Source of the DNA: Lonepinella sp042485795
Lineage (GTDB): Bacteria > Pseudomonadota > Gammaproteobacteria > Enterobacterales > Pasteurellaceae
Length of the DNA: 64,000 bases
Assembly (NCBI RefSeq): GCF_042485795.1
Contig: NZ_CP169368.1
Coordinates: forward strand, 1,984,001 to 2,048,000
Direction of reading: 5' to 3'
Shown here: piece after piece, positions 25,969 to 34,677 of the stretch
How positions within the stretch are numbered: position 1 is the first letter of the stretch
How the letters are laid out: each line of letters begins with the position of its first letter
Notes under the pieces: generated by a model
Databases searched by the model: none
What the model saw: only the letters and a program-made list of their open reading frames with translations
Told to the model about the DNA's origin: nothing
Translations under genes and position numbers: made by a program

Positions 25969-26973
25969 ATGGCTTTTAATATCAAAAACAGACACTTACT
26001 CAGTCTTGTTAATCATTCTGAACGTGAAATTCGTTATTTGCTTGATCTTTCTCGTGATTTAAAACGGGCGAAATACGCAGGCACTGAACAACAAAAGCTG
26101 AAAGGTAAAAATATTGCATTAATTTTTGAAAAAACATCAACACGTACACGTTGTGCCTTTGAAGTCGCTGCTTATGATCAAGGGGCAAATGTTACTTATA
26201 TCGATCCAAATTCTTCCCAAATCGGACACAAAGAAAGCATGAAAGACACCGCTCGGGTATTGGGGCGTATGTATGATGCGATTGAATATCGTGGTTTCAA
26301 ACAAAGCATTGTTAATGAATTGGCTGAATATGCGGGAGTGCCAGTCTTTAACGGACTAACCGATGAATTTCACCCAACCCAAATGCTCGCTGATGTGTTG
26401 ACCATGATTGAACATTGTGACAAACCATTAAATCAAATTAGCTATGTTTATATCGGTGATGCACGTAATAATATGGGAAATTCTCTGTTGTTAATTGGGG
26501 CAAAATTAGGTATGGACGTGCGTATTTGTGGTCCGAAAGAACTCTTGCCTGAAGCAGAACTAGTGGCTATGTGCGAAAAATTTGCCCAACAAAGTGGAGC
26601 AAGAATTACCGTAACAGACGATATTGATCGTGCCGTGAAAGGGGTAGATTTTGTCCATACCGATGTGTGGGTATCAATGGGTGAACCTTTAGATAGTTGG
26701 GGTAAACGAATTGATTTGTTAATGCCTTATCAAGTTACGCCTGAACTAATGAAACGCTCTGGCAATCCTAAAGTGAAATTTATGCACTGTTTGCCTGCAT
26801 TCCATAACAGCGAAACAAAAGTTGGTAAACAAATTGCCGAAAAATACCCCGCACTTGCCAATGGTATTGAAGTGACTGAAGAGGTATTTGAATCACCAAT
26901 GAATGTGGCATTTGAACAAGCGGAAAACCGTATGCACACCATTAAAGCTGTGATGGTTGCCAGCTTGGCTTAG
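25969..26973 (+). CDS. arcB: Ornithine carbamoyltransferase, catabolic (ArcB) type
   Basis: 334 residues. Carbamoyl phosphate site STRTRCAFE (about residues 55-63), HPTQMLADVLTM, ornithine loop SMGEP and catalytic HCLPAFH near residue 273. Together with the carbamate kinase 8 bases downstream it can run citrulline + phosphate to ornithine + carbamoyl phosphate, giving ATP. It may also serve arginine synthesis; no arginine deiminase gene lies in the window. Shine-Dalgarno AGGAGAAA. Confidence 0.94.
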   Translation: MAFNIKNRHLLSLVNHSEREIRYLLDLSRDLKRAKYAGTEQQKLKGKNIALIFEKTSTRTRCAFEVAAYDQGANVTYIDPNSSQIGHKESMKDTARVLGRMYDAIEYRGFKQSIVNELAEYAGVPVFNGLTDEFHPTQMLADVLTMIEHCDKPLNQISYVYIGDARNNMGNSLLLIGAKLGMDVRICGPKELLPEAELVAMCEKFAQQSGARITVTDDIDRAVKGVDFVHTDVWVSMGEPLDSWGKRIDLLMPYQVTPELMKRSGNPKVKFMHCLPAFHNSETKVGKQIAEKYPALANGIEVTEEVFESPMNVAFEQAENRMHTIKAVMVASLA

Positions 26974-26981
26974 GAGGAAAT

Positions 26982-27911
26982 ATGCGAATTGTGATTGCTC
27001 TAGGGGGAAATGCGTTATTACGCCGTGGAGAGCCGTTGACCGCAGAAAACCAACGGCAAAATGTACGTATTGCTTGTGAACAGATTGCTAAAATCTATCC
27101 CCATAATGAATTAATCATCGCTCATGGTAACGGTCCGCAAGTGGGTTTACTTGCCTTACAAGGGGCAGCTTATAAAGACGTGCCGACTTATCCGCTTGAT
27201 GTGTTAGGGGCGGAATCGGTGGGGATGATTGGTTATATGATTCAACAGGAATTGGGTAATTTAGTACCGTTTGAGGTGCCGTTTGCCACCATATTATCCC
27301 AAGTGGAAGTGGATAAAAATGATCCTGCGTTCCAACATCCGACTAAACCGATTGGTCCTGTTTATACCAAACACGAGGCTGAACGTTTGGCAAAAGAAAA
27401 AAATTGGACCATCGCTCAAGATGGCGATAAATATCGCCGTGTTGTGCCAAGTCCATTACCAAAACGTATTTTTGAAATTCGCCCTGTAAAATGGTTATTA
27501 GAAAAAGGCAGTATTGTGATTTGTGCCGGTGGTGGCGGTATTCCAACCTATTATGATGAGCAAGGCTCACTACATGGGGTGGAAGCGGTGATTGATAAAG
27601 ATTTATGTTCTGCTTTGCTGGCAGAAAATATTGAAGCGGATTTATTTATCATTGCAACCGATGTTTCTGCTGTGTTCCTTAACTGGGGAAAACCCGATCA
27701 ACAAGCGATTGCCCAAATTCACCCCGATGAACTCAGCAAACTACAGTTTGCTTCAGGTTCAATGGGACCAAAAGTGCAAGCGACAATAAACTTTGTTAAT
27801 CACACTGGCAAAGATGCTGTGATTGGTTCGTTGTCTGACATTGTTGAGATCGTAAAAGGTACAGCTGGTACTCGTATTAGCAAAAATACCAAACATACCA
27901 CTTATTACTAA
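26982..27911 (+). CDS. arcC: ArcC, carbamate kinase
   Basis: 309 residues. N-terminal MRIVIALGGNALLRRGEP and AHGNGPQVGLLALQGAAY, then VCAGGGGIPTYYDE and the IDKDLCSALLAENIEAD and GSMGPKVQATINFV segments define carbamate kinase of the amino-acid kinase family. Makes ATP from carbamoyl phosphate. Translationally close to arcB (GGAGG between them). Followed by a perfect 28-base palindrome, then the transporter gene. Confidence 0.95.
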   Translation: MRIVIALGGNALLRRGEPLTAENQRQNVRIACEQIAKIYPHNELIIAHGNGPQVGLLALQGAAYKDVPTYPLDVLGAESVGMIGYMIQQELGNLVPFEVPFATILSQVEVDKNDPAFQHPTKPIGPVYTKHEAERLAKEKNWTIAQDGDKYRRVVPSPLPKRIFEIRPVKWLLEKGSIVICAGGGGIPTYYDEQGSLHGVEAVIDKDLCSALLAENIEADLFIIATDVSAVFLNWGKPDQQAIAQIHPDELSKLQFASGSMGPKVQATINFVNHTGKDAVIGSLSDIVEIVKGTAGTRISKNTKHTTYY

Positions 27912-27922
27912 TTACGCACTTG

Positions 27923-27950
27923 AGAATAGAGGCTAATTAGCCTCTATTCT
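27923..27950 (+). other. Perfect 28-base palindrome between arcC and the yfcC-like gene
   Basis: AGAATAGAGGCT-AATT-AGCCTCTATTCT gives a 12-bp stem with a 4-base loop. No T-run follows, so it is more likely an RNA-processing or stability hairpin that separates arcBC from the transporter message than a full terminator. Confidence 0.6.
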
Positions 27951-27965
27951 GATAAGGAGTTTATT

Positions 27966-29486
27966 ATGAGTAGTACAAAAAAATTTAAATTTCCCACCGC
28001 ATTTACCATACTTTTTATCATATTAATTATTGCCGTGGGACTCACTTGGATTGTTCCCGCAGGTTCATATTCAAAACTAACCTATAATAGTACAACGCAA
28101 CAATTTGTGGTGAAATCGCATCAACAAGAAGATCAATTTTTACCAGCTACACAAGAATCGCTTGAGCAACTTAATGTAAAAATTAAACTGACTAATTTCC
28201 TTGAAGGTAAAATTAGAAAACCCATTGCTATTCCGGGTACATACAGACAGGTTGAACAACAACCCAAAACGTTAAAAGATATTACCCTCAGTATGGTCAA
28301 TGGGACGATTGAAGCCGCAGATGTGATGGTTTTTATCTTCGTACTGGGTGGTATGATTGGTGTAATCAATCGCACAGGTTCTTTCAATGCAGGTTTGACT
28401 GCGTTGGCTAAACGAACCAAAGGCAATGAATTTTTGATTGTATTCAGTGTTTCCGTACTCATGCTTATCGGCGGCACAACCTGCGGTATTGAGGAAGAAG
28501 CGGTGGCATTCTATCCGATTCTCGTCCCTGTATTTATTGCATTGGGCTATGATGCAATCGTCTGTGTAGGTGCAATATTCTTGGCTTCATCAATGGGAAC
28601 TGCATTTTCTACCATTAATCCGTTCTCGGTGGTCATCGCCTCCAATGCGGCGGGTATTCAATTTACCGAAGGTATCAGTTTCCGCATACTGGGTCTGATT
28701 TTAGGCGGTATTTCGGTGATTACTTATCTTTATTGGTACAGTAAAAAAGTCAAAGCGGATCCAACTTTCTCCTATTGCTATGAAGAACGGGAAGAATTTG
28801 AACAGCATTATTTAAGTTTTCATCAAGGCGATAACAATGAACTTGAATTCAACACGAAACGCAAAATTATTCTGACACTATTCTGCCTTGCCTTTATTAT
28901 TATGGTATGGGGAGTGATGTTTGGCGGCTGGTGGTTCCCACAAATGGCATCATCTTTCTTGGCAATCACGATTATCATCATGTTCCTGTCCCGTTTATCC
29001 GAAGATGAAGTGCTTAATGCGTTTACGACTGGTGCAGCGGATTTAGTGGCAGTATCCTTGATTATCGGCTTGGCTCGCGGGGTAAATTTAGTGCTTGACG
29101 AGGGCATGATTTCAGATACGATTTTGAACTACGCTTCCAACCTTGTAGCAGGTATGCCACCGACAATATTCATCTTGGCACAATTAGTGGTATTTATCTT
29201 CTTGGGTTTGTTTGTACCGTCTTCTTCAGGTCTGGCTGTATTATCTATGCCGATTATGGCTCCGCTTGCCGATGCTGTCGGTATCCCACGCGATATAGTG
29301 GTATCCGCTTACAACTGGGGACAATACGCCATGCTCTTCTTAGCTCCGACAGGATTGGTCTTGGTTACATTACAAATGCTGCATATTCCATTCAATAAAT
29401 GGGTCAGATTTGTCATGCCGATGATTGGAATGTTATTGCTGATAGGTTCTATTTTATTAGTGGTTCAAGTTTCATTATATGCTTGA
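27966..29486 (+). CDS. yfcC: YfcC-family permease, probable arginine/ornithine (basic amino acid) antiporter
   Basis: 506 residues, about twelve membrane segments (first FTILFIILIIAVGLTWIVPAG; last MPMIGMLLLIGSILLVVQ). Family marks: GGMIGVINRTGSFNAGL, GGTTCGIEEEAVAFYPIL, STINPFSVVIASNAAG, and LFVPSSSGLAVLSMPIMAPLAD. The order arcB-arcC-yfcC is the same as in H. influenzae; exchange of arginine or citrulline for ornithine is inferred from that context, since the family transport activity is not settled. Followed by a terminator hairpin. Confidence 0.85.
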   Translation: MSSTKKFKFPTAFTILFIILIIAVGLTWIVPAGSYSKLTYNSTTQQFVVKSHQQEDQFLPATQESLEQLNVKIKLTNFLEGKIRKPIAIPGTYRQVEQQPKTLKDITLSMVNGTIEAADVMVFIFVLGGMIGVINRTGSFNAGLTALAKRTKGNEFLIVFSVSVLMLIGGTTCGIEEEAVAFYPILVPVFIALGYDAIVCVGAIFLASSMGTAFSTINPFSVVIASNAAGIQFTEGISFRILGLILGGISVITYLYWYSKKVKADPTFSYCYEEREEFEQHYLSFHQGDNNELEFNTKRKIILTLFCLAFIIMVWGVMFGGWWFPQMASSFLAITIIIMFLSRLSEDEVLNAFTTGAADLVAVSLIIGLARGVNLVLDEGMISDTILNYASNLVAGMPPTIFILAQLVVFIFLGLFVPSSSGLAVLSMPIMAPLADAVGIPRDIVVSAYNWGQYAMLFLAPTGLVLVTLQMLHIPFNKWVRFVMPMIGMLLLIGSILLVVQVSLYA

Positions 29487-29502
29487 CCTAACGCACAATG
29501 AT

Positions 29503-29534
29503 AAAGCAGTTACCTTATCTAAGTAACTGCTTTT
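29503..29534 (+). terminator. Terminator of the arcB-arcC-yfcC operon
   Basis: An 11-bp stem (29503-29513 with 29523-29533, AAAGCAGTTAC/GTAACTGCTTT), loop of 9, then T. Confidence 0.75.
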
Positions 29535-29612
29535 ACTTAATTTATTTTTATTTACAAAAAATAAGGCGACTTGTATCATGACCTAGGTCACAAATAGATA
29601 AGGAAAATTAAA

Positions 29613-30098
29613 ATGCCAACCAAAATTCTTGATAATACTGATTTACGCATTTTAAGAGCACTGCAACAAAATGGAAAACAACAAAATAACGAACTTGCTG
29701 AAACCATTGGTCTATCTAGTTCTGCTTGTTTACGGCGGGTAAATTTACTTGAACAAAGTGGTGTCATTGATAAATATGTGTGCCTACTTAACCCGAAAAA
29801 ACTAAACCTTAATGTGACTATCTATATTCTAGGTTCATTCATTGAAGAAGATCTCAAATTAAAAGAACGCTTTATCTTTGAAATGCGATTAATTCCACAA
29901 ATTACCGAATGTCATTTTATGGCAGGCGATTATGATTTTATTTTAAAAATCCAAACCCATGATTTAGATGAATTTTATAGTTTACAAAAACAATATCTAA
30001 CCACGTCATTAGGTATTAAAAATCTAAAAACAGAAATTATTCTACAAACTGTAAAAAATACGACTGAATTACCCCTTTCACCTTATTATCAAAAATAG
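29613..30098 (+). CDS. Lrp/AsnC-family transcriptional regulator
   Basis: 161 residues. N-terminal helix-turn-helix (LDNTDLRILRALQQNGKQQNNELAETIGLSSSACLRRVNLLEQSGVI, residues 5-52) and a C-terminal RAM ligand domain (ITECHFMAGDYDFILKI about residues 103-120). Distinct from global Lrp (164 residues) in sequence; a local regulator, plausibly of the arc/yfcC operon just upstream. The last residues (ELPLSPYYQK) resemble other Lrp-type C-termini. Confidence 0.88.
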   Translation: MPTKILDNTDLRILRALQQNGKQQNNELAETIGLSSSACLRRVNLLEQSGVIDKYVCLLNPKKLNLNVTIYILGSFIEEDLKLKERFIFEMRLIPQITECHFMAGDYDFILKIQTHDLDEFYSLQKQYLTTSLGIKNLKTEIILQTVKNTTELPLSPYYQK

Positions 30099-30196
30099 CA
30101 AGAATTGGGATAATAACTCGTCTTGTATAATCACTCTTGATTATAGCAAAAAATATGTTACCATAATCACCAAAGATTAGATTACACAAGCCAATT

Positions 30197-30529
30197 ATGT
30201 TTACCCTACACCTTATCAAACAAGCTCAAAAAGAAATTCTCAAAATGCCAGCCACATTAAGAGAATCGACTTTTGAATCCCTTAAACAGCTTGAACTACA
30301 AGGCAATCAACTAAAAGAGCCGAATGTCAGGGATATGGGCGATGGATTAAAAGAATTGCGAGCATCTTCAAAAGAAGGGATTTCACGCAGTTTTTTCTTT
30401 TTTCATATTGGCAAACAAATCTATGTCGTCCACGCATTACATAAGAAAACACAAAAAACACCTAAGCAAGATTTAGATCTTGCCAAGCAACGAATGAAAG
30501 CCATTAAGGAGCAACTCCATGCAAAATGA
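30197..30529 (+). CDS. HigB-like (RelE/Gp49 superfamily) toxin
   Basis: 110 residues: MFTLHLIKQAQKEILKMPA start, KEPNVRDMGDGLKELRASSKEGISRSFFFFHIGKQIYVVHALHKKTQKTPKQDLDLA is the usual Gp49-like/RelE core (residues 45-100). These toxins are ribosome-dependent mRNA interferases. Overlaps by 11 bases with the XRE antitoxin gene, the toxin-first order typical of HigBA. Confidence 0.88.
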   Translation: MFTLHLIKQAQKEILKMPATLRESTFESLKQLELQGNQLKEPNVRDMGDGLKELRASSKEGISRSFFFFHIGKQIYVVHALHKKTQKTPKQDLDLAKQRMKAIKEQLHAK

Positions 30530-30815
30530 AACCTATGAATTTGTCACCCTTGCGGACTTTGAAAAAGAATTAATGCAAAATCCTGAATTTGCCGAATTAC
30601 GCCAAGCACGTGAAGTGCAACAAAAAATGATTGCAGAATTAAGACAATACCGCTTAACTCAACATCTTTCACAAGGTGAAATTGCTAAACGTACTGGTAT
30701 CAAAGCTCAAAATATCAGCCGTCTTGAACGTGGTCTGGTGCGTCCAACCTTGGAAACGATCACACGTTATGCCCACGCTTTAGGTGGTTCTATTGTATTC
30801 CAACCTAATACATAA
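30519..30815 (+). CDS. HigA-like XRE-family antitoxin
   Basis: 98 residues. The helix-turn-helix spans about residues 42-90 (RLTQHLSQGEIAKRTGIKAQNISRLERGLVRPTLETITRYAHALG). N-terminal 40 residues (ETYEFVTLADFEKELMQNPEF) match HigA-type antitoxins paired with Gp49-like toxins. It would neutralise the preceding toxin and repress the operon. Confidence 0.9.
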   Translation: MQNETYEFVTLADFEKELMQNPEFAELRQAREVQQKMIAELRQYRLTQHLSQGEIAKRTGIKAQNISRLERGLVRPTLETITRYAHALGGSIVFQPNT

Positions 30816-30850
30816 AATTATTTCATAAATTTATCTTTTAAGGACATTCT

Positions 30851-31756
30851 ATGTGGTTCAAAAACGCCATTATTTATCGTTTAACCAAAAATCTTGATTG
30901 GTCGGATAGCCTATTACAAAACTGCCTTTCACAAAACGAATATCATCCCTGTAATCAGTCAGACACCAGTAAATTCGGCTGGGCAAAGCCCTTACGTAAT
31001 ACTGATTTACTCTATTTTTCCAACGGTAAACAGCTTCTATTAGTTGCACATAAAGAAGATAAAATTTTGCCGAATCATGTGATTAAGCAAGAGTTAGACG
31101 AACGTATTCGCCAGTTGGAAGAAAAAGAAAATCGCAAACTGAAAAAGACGGAAAAACAGGCATTGAAAGATGATGTGGTGGCGATGTTGTTGCCCCGAGC
31201 TTTTAGTAAACATCAGCAAACGGCGATTTGGATTAACACCGAAACCAATTTAATTTATGTTAATGCAGCCTCTTATAAACGAGCCGAAGATGTGTTGGCA
31301 TTGTTGCGTAAATCGTTAGGATCGTTACCTGTGGTGCCGTTAGCTTTTGCCAATGAACCCTCTATCGTGATGACCGATTGGTTGGTGAAACAAAAAATAC
31401 CGTCATTTTTCACAGCACTTGAAGAAGGAGAATTAAAAGCCTCAGATAATCAAGGCATTATTCGTTATAAAAATCAATCGCTGGAAAGTGAAGAAATGCT
31501 CTCTCATTTGCAAAGTGGCAAATTTGTCACCAAATTATTGCTAGACTGGGAAGATCATTTGAGCTTTGTATTAAACGATGACGGCACGCTTAAACGCTTA
31601 AAATTCGCCGATAATATTCGTGAGAAAAATGATGATATTCTAAAAGAAGATGTCACTCAACGCTTTGATGCAGATTTTATTTTGATGACTAGTGAATTAG
31701 CAAAATTAACTGAACATTTACTAGATGAATTTGGTGGCGAAAAACAACGGTTGTAA
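30851..31756 (+). CDS. rdgC: RdgC, recombination-associated ring-shaped DNA-binding protein
   Basis: 301 residues (E. coli 303). MWFKNAIIYRLTKN at the start, FGWAKPL, GKQLLLVAHKEDKILPNHVI, and the C-terminal AKLTEHLLDEFGGEK are RdgC-typical. Binds DNA as a dimeric ring and modulates RecA. The gap to the antitoxin gene is 35 bases with AAGGACA upstream of the ATG, so it may be on the same transcript as higBA or have its own promoter. Confidence 0.93.
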   Translation: MWFKNAIIYRLTKNLDWSDSLLQNCLSQNEYHPCNQSDTSKFGWAKPLRNTDLLYFSNGKQLLLVAHKEDKILPNHVIKQELDERIRQLEEKENRKLKKTEKQALKDDVVAMLLPRAFSKHQQTAIWINTETNLIYVNAASYKRAEDVLALLRKSLGSLPVVPLAFANEPSIVMTDWLVKQKIPSFFTALEEGELKASDNQGIIRYKNQSLESEEMLSHLQSGKFVTKLLLDWEDHLSFVLNDDGTLKRLKFADNIREKNDDILKEDVTQRFDADFILMTSELAKLTEHLLDEFGGEKQRL

Positions 31757-31813
31757 TTATTTTATTGTACTACTATAATAGTGCAATTTTAAAATAACCC
31801 TAGGAATTATCTC

Positions 31814-33070
31814 ATGACAACACAAAAACAACCGTCTTTACTCGGCGGTATTATGATTATTGCGGGTGGTACCATCGGGGCAGGAATGCTCGCCAACCCG
31901 ATTTCCACTGCTGGTGTTTGGTTTACTGGCTCATTGCTGATTTTGCTTTATACTTGGTTTTGTATGACTTCATCAGGTTTAATGTTATTAGAAGCCAATT
32001 TACACTACCCTACTGGTTCAAGTTTTAATACCATTGTCAAAGACTTACTCGGCAATGGTTGGAACGTCCTCAATGGCTTATCCCTTGCCTTTGTAATGTA
32101 CATTTTAACCTATGCCTACATTACCTCAGGCGGTGGTATTACCGAAGGCTTTATTAATCAGCTGTTAAGCAGCGAACAAAGTGCGGTGGAAATTGGACGA
32201 ACTTCGGGATCGTTAATCTTTGCTGTGGTATTAGCTTTGTTCGTCTGGTTCTCCACCAAAGCCGTGGATCGCTTTAGTACGGTATTAATCGCAGGTATGG
32301 CGATTGCGTTTTTCCTGTCTGTCGCCAGTTTAATTTCCTCCGCCAAACCTGAAATTCTATTGGATCAACTTGCCCCAGCGGATACCGCTTATTTACCTTA
32401 CGCTATGGTGGCGTTGCCTGTGTGTTTAGTGTCCTTTGGCTTTCATCAAAATGTACCTAGCCTTGTGAAATACTATGATCGCAACGCAGCTAAAGTGGTA
32501 AAATCCGTAGTGTTAGGCACCGCAACGGCGTTAGTGATTTATGTGTTGTGGCAATATGCGGTGCAAGGCAATTTACCTCGCAGTGAATTTGCCCCTGTGA
32601 TTGCAAAAGGTGGCGACATTGCGGCATTACTTGATGCGTTACATCAATATATGCAAACCGATTACATTGCTCTCGCTCTGCGTTTCTTCGCTTATATGGC
32701 GATTGCCAGCTCTTTCTTAGGGGTGACGCTCGGTTTATTTGACTATATCGCTGACTTGTTTAAATTTGACGACAGCGGATTAGGGCGTGCCAAAACGGCA
32801 TTAGTAGTGTTCCTACCGCCATTATTATTAAGCCTCCAATTCCCTTATGGCTTTGTGATCGCTATCGGTTATGCTGGTTTAGCCGCCACCGTATGGGCAG
32901 GGATTGTGCCAGCCTTATTAGCGAAAGCCAGCCGTGAACGATTTGGTCAAAGTAAATACACCGCATTCGGTGGTAACTTTATGATTTACTTTATTTTCCT
33001 ATTTGCGATTTTAAATATCGTGGCTCAACTCGGTATGCAATTTGGCTGGATTGCAGATTTTAAAGGCTAA
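31814..33070 (+). CDS. Aromatic amino acid permease, Mtr/TnaB/TyrP family
   Basis: 418 residues with eleven membrane segments. The start MTTQKQPSLLGGIMIIAGGTIGAGMLANPISTAGVWF is closest to Mtr (tryptophan) among the HAAP family, which also contains TyrP; the middle LPYAMVALPVCLVSFGFHQNVPSLVKYYDRN and the end match the family. Inner-membrane proton-coupled uptake of tryptophan or tyrosine. Six bases separate it from the methyltransferase gene. I leave the symbol blank since Mtr and TyrP are not separable with certainty. Confidence 0.88.
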   Translation: MTTQKQPSLLGGIMIIAGGTIGAGMLANPISTAGVWFTGSLLILLYTWFCMTSSGLMLLEANLHYPTGSSFNTIVKDLLGNGWNVLNGLSLAFVMYILTYAYITSGGGITEGFINQLLSSEQSAVEIGRTSGSLIFAVVLALFVWFSTKAVDRFSTVLIAGMAIAFFLSVASLISSAKPEILLDQLAPADTAYLPYAMVALPVCLVSFGFHQNVPSLVKYYDRNAAKVVKSVVLGTATALVIYVLWQYAVQGNLPRSEFAPVIAKGGDIAALLDALHQYMQTDYIALALRFFAYMAIASSFLGVTLGLFDYIADLFKFDDSGLGRAKTALVVFLPPLLLSLQFPYGFVIAIGYAGLAATVWAGIVPALLAKASRERFGQSKYTAFGGNFMIYFIFLFAILNIVAQLGMQFGWIADFKG

Positions 33071-33075
33071 TTTTA

Positions 33076-33852
33076 ATGCACATTTCAGTTTACGATAAAG
33101 AAAACTTTTTTGAGCTTTATCAAAAACTTCGTGCCAATCCAATCAGTTTAAACAACATTGTGGAGAAACCCACAATGTTGTCTTTATTGCCTGATTTAAC
33201 AGACAAAAAGCTGCTGGATCTCGGTTGTGGTACGGGCGAACATTTGGCGTTATATTTAGCTCGTAAAGCAGATTTTGTGGTTGGCATAGATCTGTCTTTG
33301 GCAATGTTACAACAGGCAGAAAAAAATCTTGCCGATTTTACACCGCACTTTTCTGAACCCCATTTTGCTAAGTCACGCTTTGCCTTGCATCAACTTTCCA
33401 TGGAAAACTTAGCCGACCTTAAAGAAACCGATTTTGATGTGATTACCAGTTCCTTTGCCTTTCATTACGTGCAAGATTTTCGCCAACTATTAAGCCAGAT
33501 TTATCGCAAATTAAAGCCCAATGGTCGGCTTATTTTTTCCCAAGAACACCCTATCGTCACCGCTTACCAAGGCGGTGAACGCTGGGAGAAAAATGAACAA
33601 AAAGAACAGGTTGCCTATCGTTTAAATTATTATCGAGATGAGGGTGAGCGAGATCGAAGCTGGTTTCAACAACCCTTTAAAACCTATCATAGAACCACCG
33701 CAACCATTATCAATGGGCTTATCGAAACAGGCTTTCAAATTGAACAAATGGCAGAACCCATGTTAGCCGATCAGCCTGAATGGCAAGCAGAATTTAAAGA
33801 TTTACAACATCGCCCAGTGTTACTGTTCGTGAAAGCGAGAAAAGTCCCATGA
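33076..33852 (+). CDS. Class I SAM-dependent methyltransferase
   Basis: 258 residues. Motif I LLDLGCGTGEHLALYLA (residues 44-60), motif II VGIDLSLAMLQQAEKNL, and the FDVITSSFAFHYVQDF stretch define a UbiE/Methyltransf_11-type Rossmann methyltransferase. The substrate is not evident. It overlaps the following epimerase-like gene by four bases (ATGA), so the two are coupled and may modify the same small molecule or sugar. Confidence 0.85.
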   Translation: MHISVYDKENFFELYQKLRANPISLNNIVEKPTMLSLLPDLTDKKLLDLGCGTGEHLALYLARKADFVVGIDLSLAMLQQAEKNLADFTPHFSEPHFAKSRFALHQLSMENLADLKETDFDVITSSFAFHYVQDFRQLLSQIYRKLKPNGRLIFSQEHPIVTAYQGGERWEKNEQKEQVAYRLNYYRDEGERDRSWFQQPFKTYHRTTATIINGLIETGFQIEQMAEPMLADQPEWQAEFKDLQHRPVLLFVKARKVP

Positions 33853-34538
33853 TTGTCGGTAATGGCATGATGGCAAAGGCATTTTCTGGCTATGCGGAAG
33901 ATCCTAAGCATATTATTTTTGCCAGTGGCGTATCAAACTCACAAGAAAAAGACCGCACTTTCTTTGCCAGAGAAAGCCAATTACTTGAGCAAACGATTTT
34001 ACACCATCCCGACCAAAAATTAGTTTATTTTAGCACTTGTAGCCTCTACGATCCGTCCCTACAAAATTCGCCTTATGTGCAACATAAACAGAATATGGAA
34101 CAGCAAGTGCAACGATTAGCCCAGCAATACTTAATTGTGCGTTTACCACAAGTCGTGGGTAATGCCACTAGCCCAACCATCATAAATTTCCTCTATCAAG
34201 CCATTATTCATCAGCAACCTTTTATCCTATGGCAAGAAAGTTATCGGAATTTAATTGACATTGATGACGTGGTCACGATTTTAAACGAAATCCTAGCCAA
34301 TCCTTTATTTACCAATCAGATCATTAATGTTGCCACGGATAAGATGATCAATGTGCAAAATATTGTCATTATGTTAGAAAATATCACAAAAATCACCGCA
34401 CTTTATCAATCTATTCCGAAAGGATCTTATTATTCCATTGATATTGCCCCTATTCGCCCAATTTTGGCGAAATTACACCTCAATTTTGCACAAGATTATG
34501 TTCAAAAAACCCTTGAAAAATATTATTCCCCCAAATAA
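33849..34538 (+). CDS. Small NAD(P)-binding epimerase/dehydratase-like protein
   Basis: 229 residues. A shortened extended-SDR fold: MIVGNGMMAKAF (nucleotide loop, with N in place of one Gly), VYFSTCSLYD with a Ser and YVQHKQNMEQ (the YxxxK catalytic pair near residue 78), RLPQVVGN, and NLIDIDDVVTILNEIL. About 80-100 residues shorter than typical UDP-sugar epimerases. Substrate unknown; coupled to the methyltransferase upstream. It is followed by the his leader region. Confidence 0.7.
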   Translation: MIVGNGMMAKAFSGYAEDPKHIIFASGVSNSQEKDRTFFARESQLLEQTILHHPDQKLVYFSTCSLYDPSLQNSPYVQHKQNMEQQVQRLAQQYLIVRLPQVVGNATSPTIINFLYQAIIHQQPFILWQESYRNLIDIDDVVTILNEILANPLFTNQIINVATDKMINVQNIVIMLENITKITALYQSIPKGSYYSIDIAPIRPILAKLHLNFAQDYVQKTLEKYYSPK

Positions 34539-34562
34539 AAGAAAAAATAAACAAAAAAACGC

Positions 34563-34591
34563 TTGCAAGATAAAGTAGATTTCAGTATTTT
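34563..34591 (+). promoter_or_regulatory. Candidate promoter of the histidine operon leader
   Basis: TTGCAA (34563-34568), a 17-base spacer and TATTTT (34586-34591), 36 bases before the hisL start codon. Plausible sigma-70 promoter by eye. Confidence 0.5.
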
Positions 34592-34626
34592 AAAAGGTAA
34601 GCAAAAATCCACTTTAGGAAAACACA

Positions 34627-34677
34627 ATGAATTTCAACCGCACTTTTACGTTTCATCATCACCATCACCGAACCTAA
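34627..34677 (+). CDS. hisL: HisL, histidine operon leader peptide
   Basis: A 16-residue peptide, MNFNRTFTFHHHHHRT, with five consecutive His codons (34654-34668) and a stop at 34675. AGGA precedes the ATG by about six bases. Placed 150 bases upstream of hisG and followed by a terminator, this is a classical his attenuator leader: ribosomes stall at the His codons when charged His-tRNA is scarce and allow read-through. The Asn-Arg-Thr-Phe portion (codons 4-7) is encoded by an uptake sequence at 34637-34645, so the USS is translated within the leader. Confidence 0.9.
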   Translation: MNFNRTFTFHHHHHRT

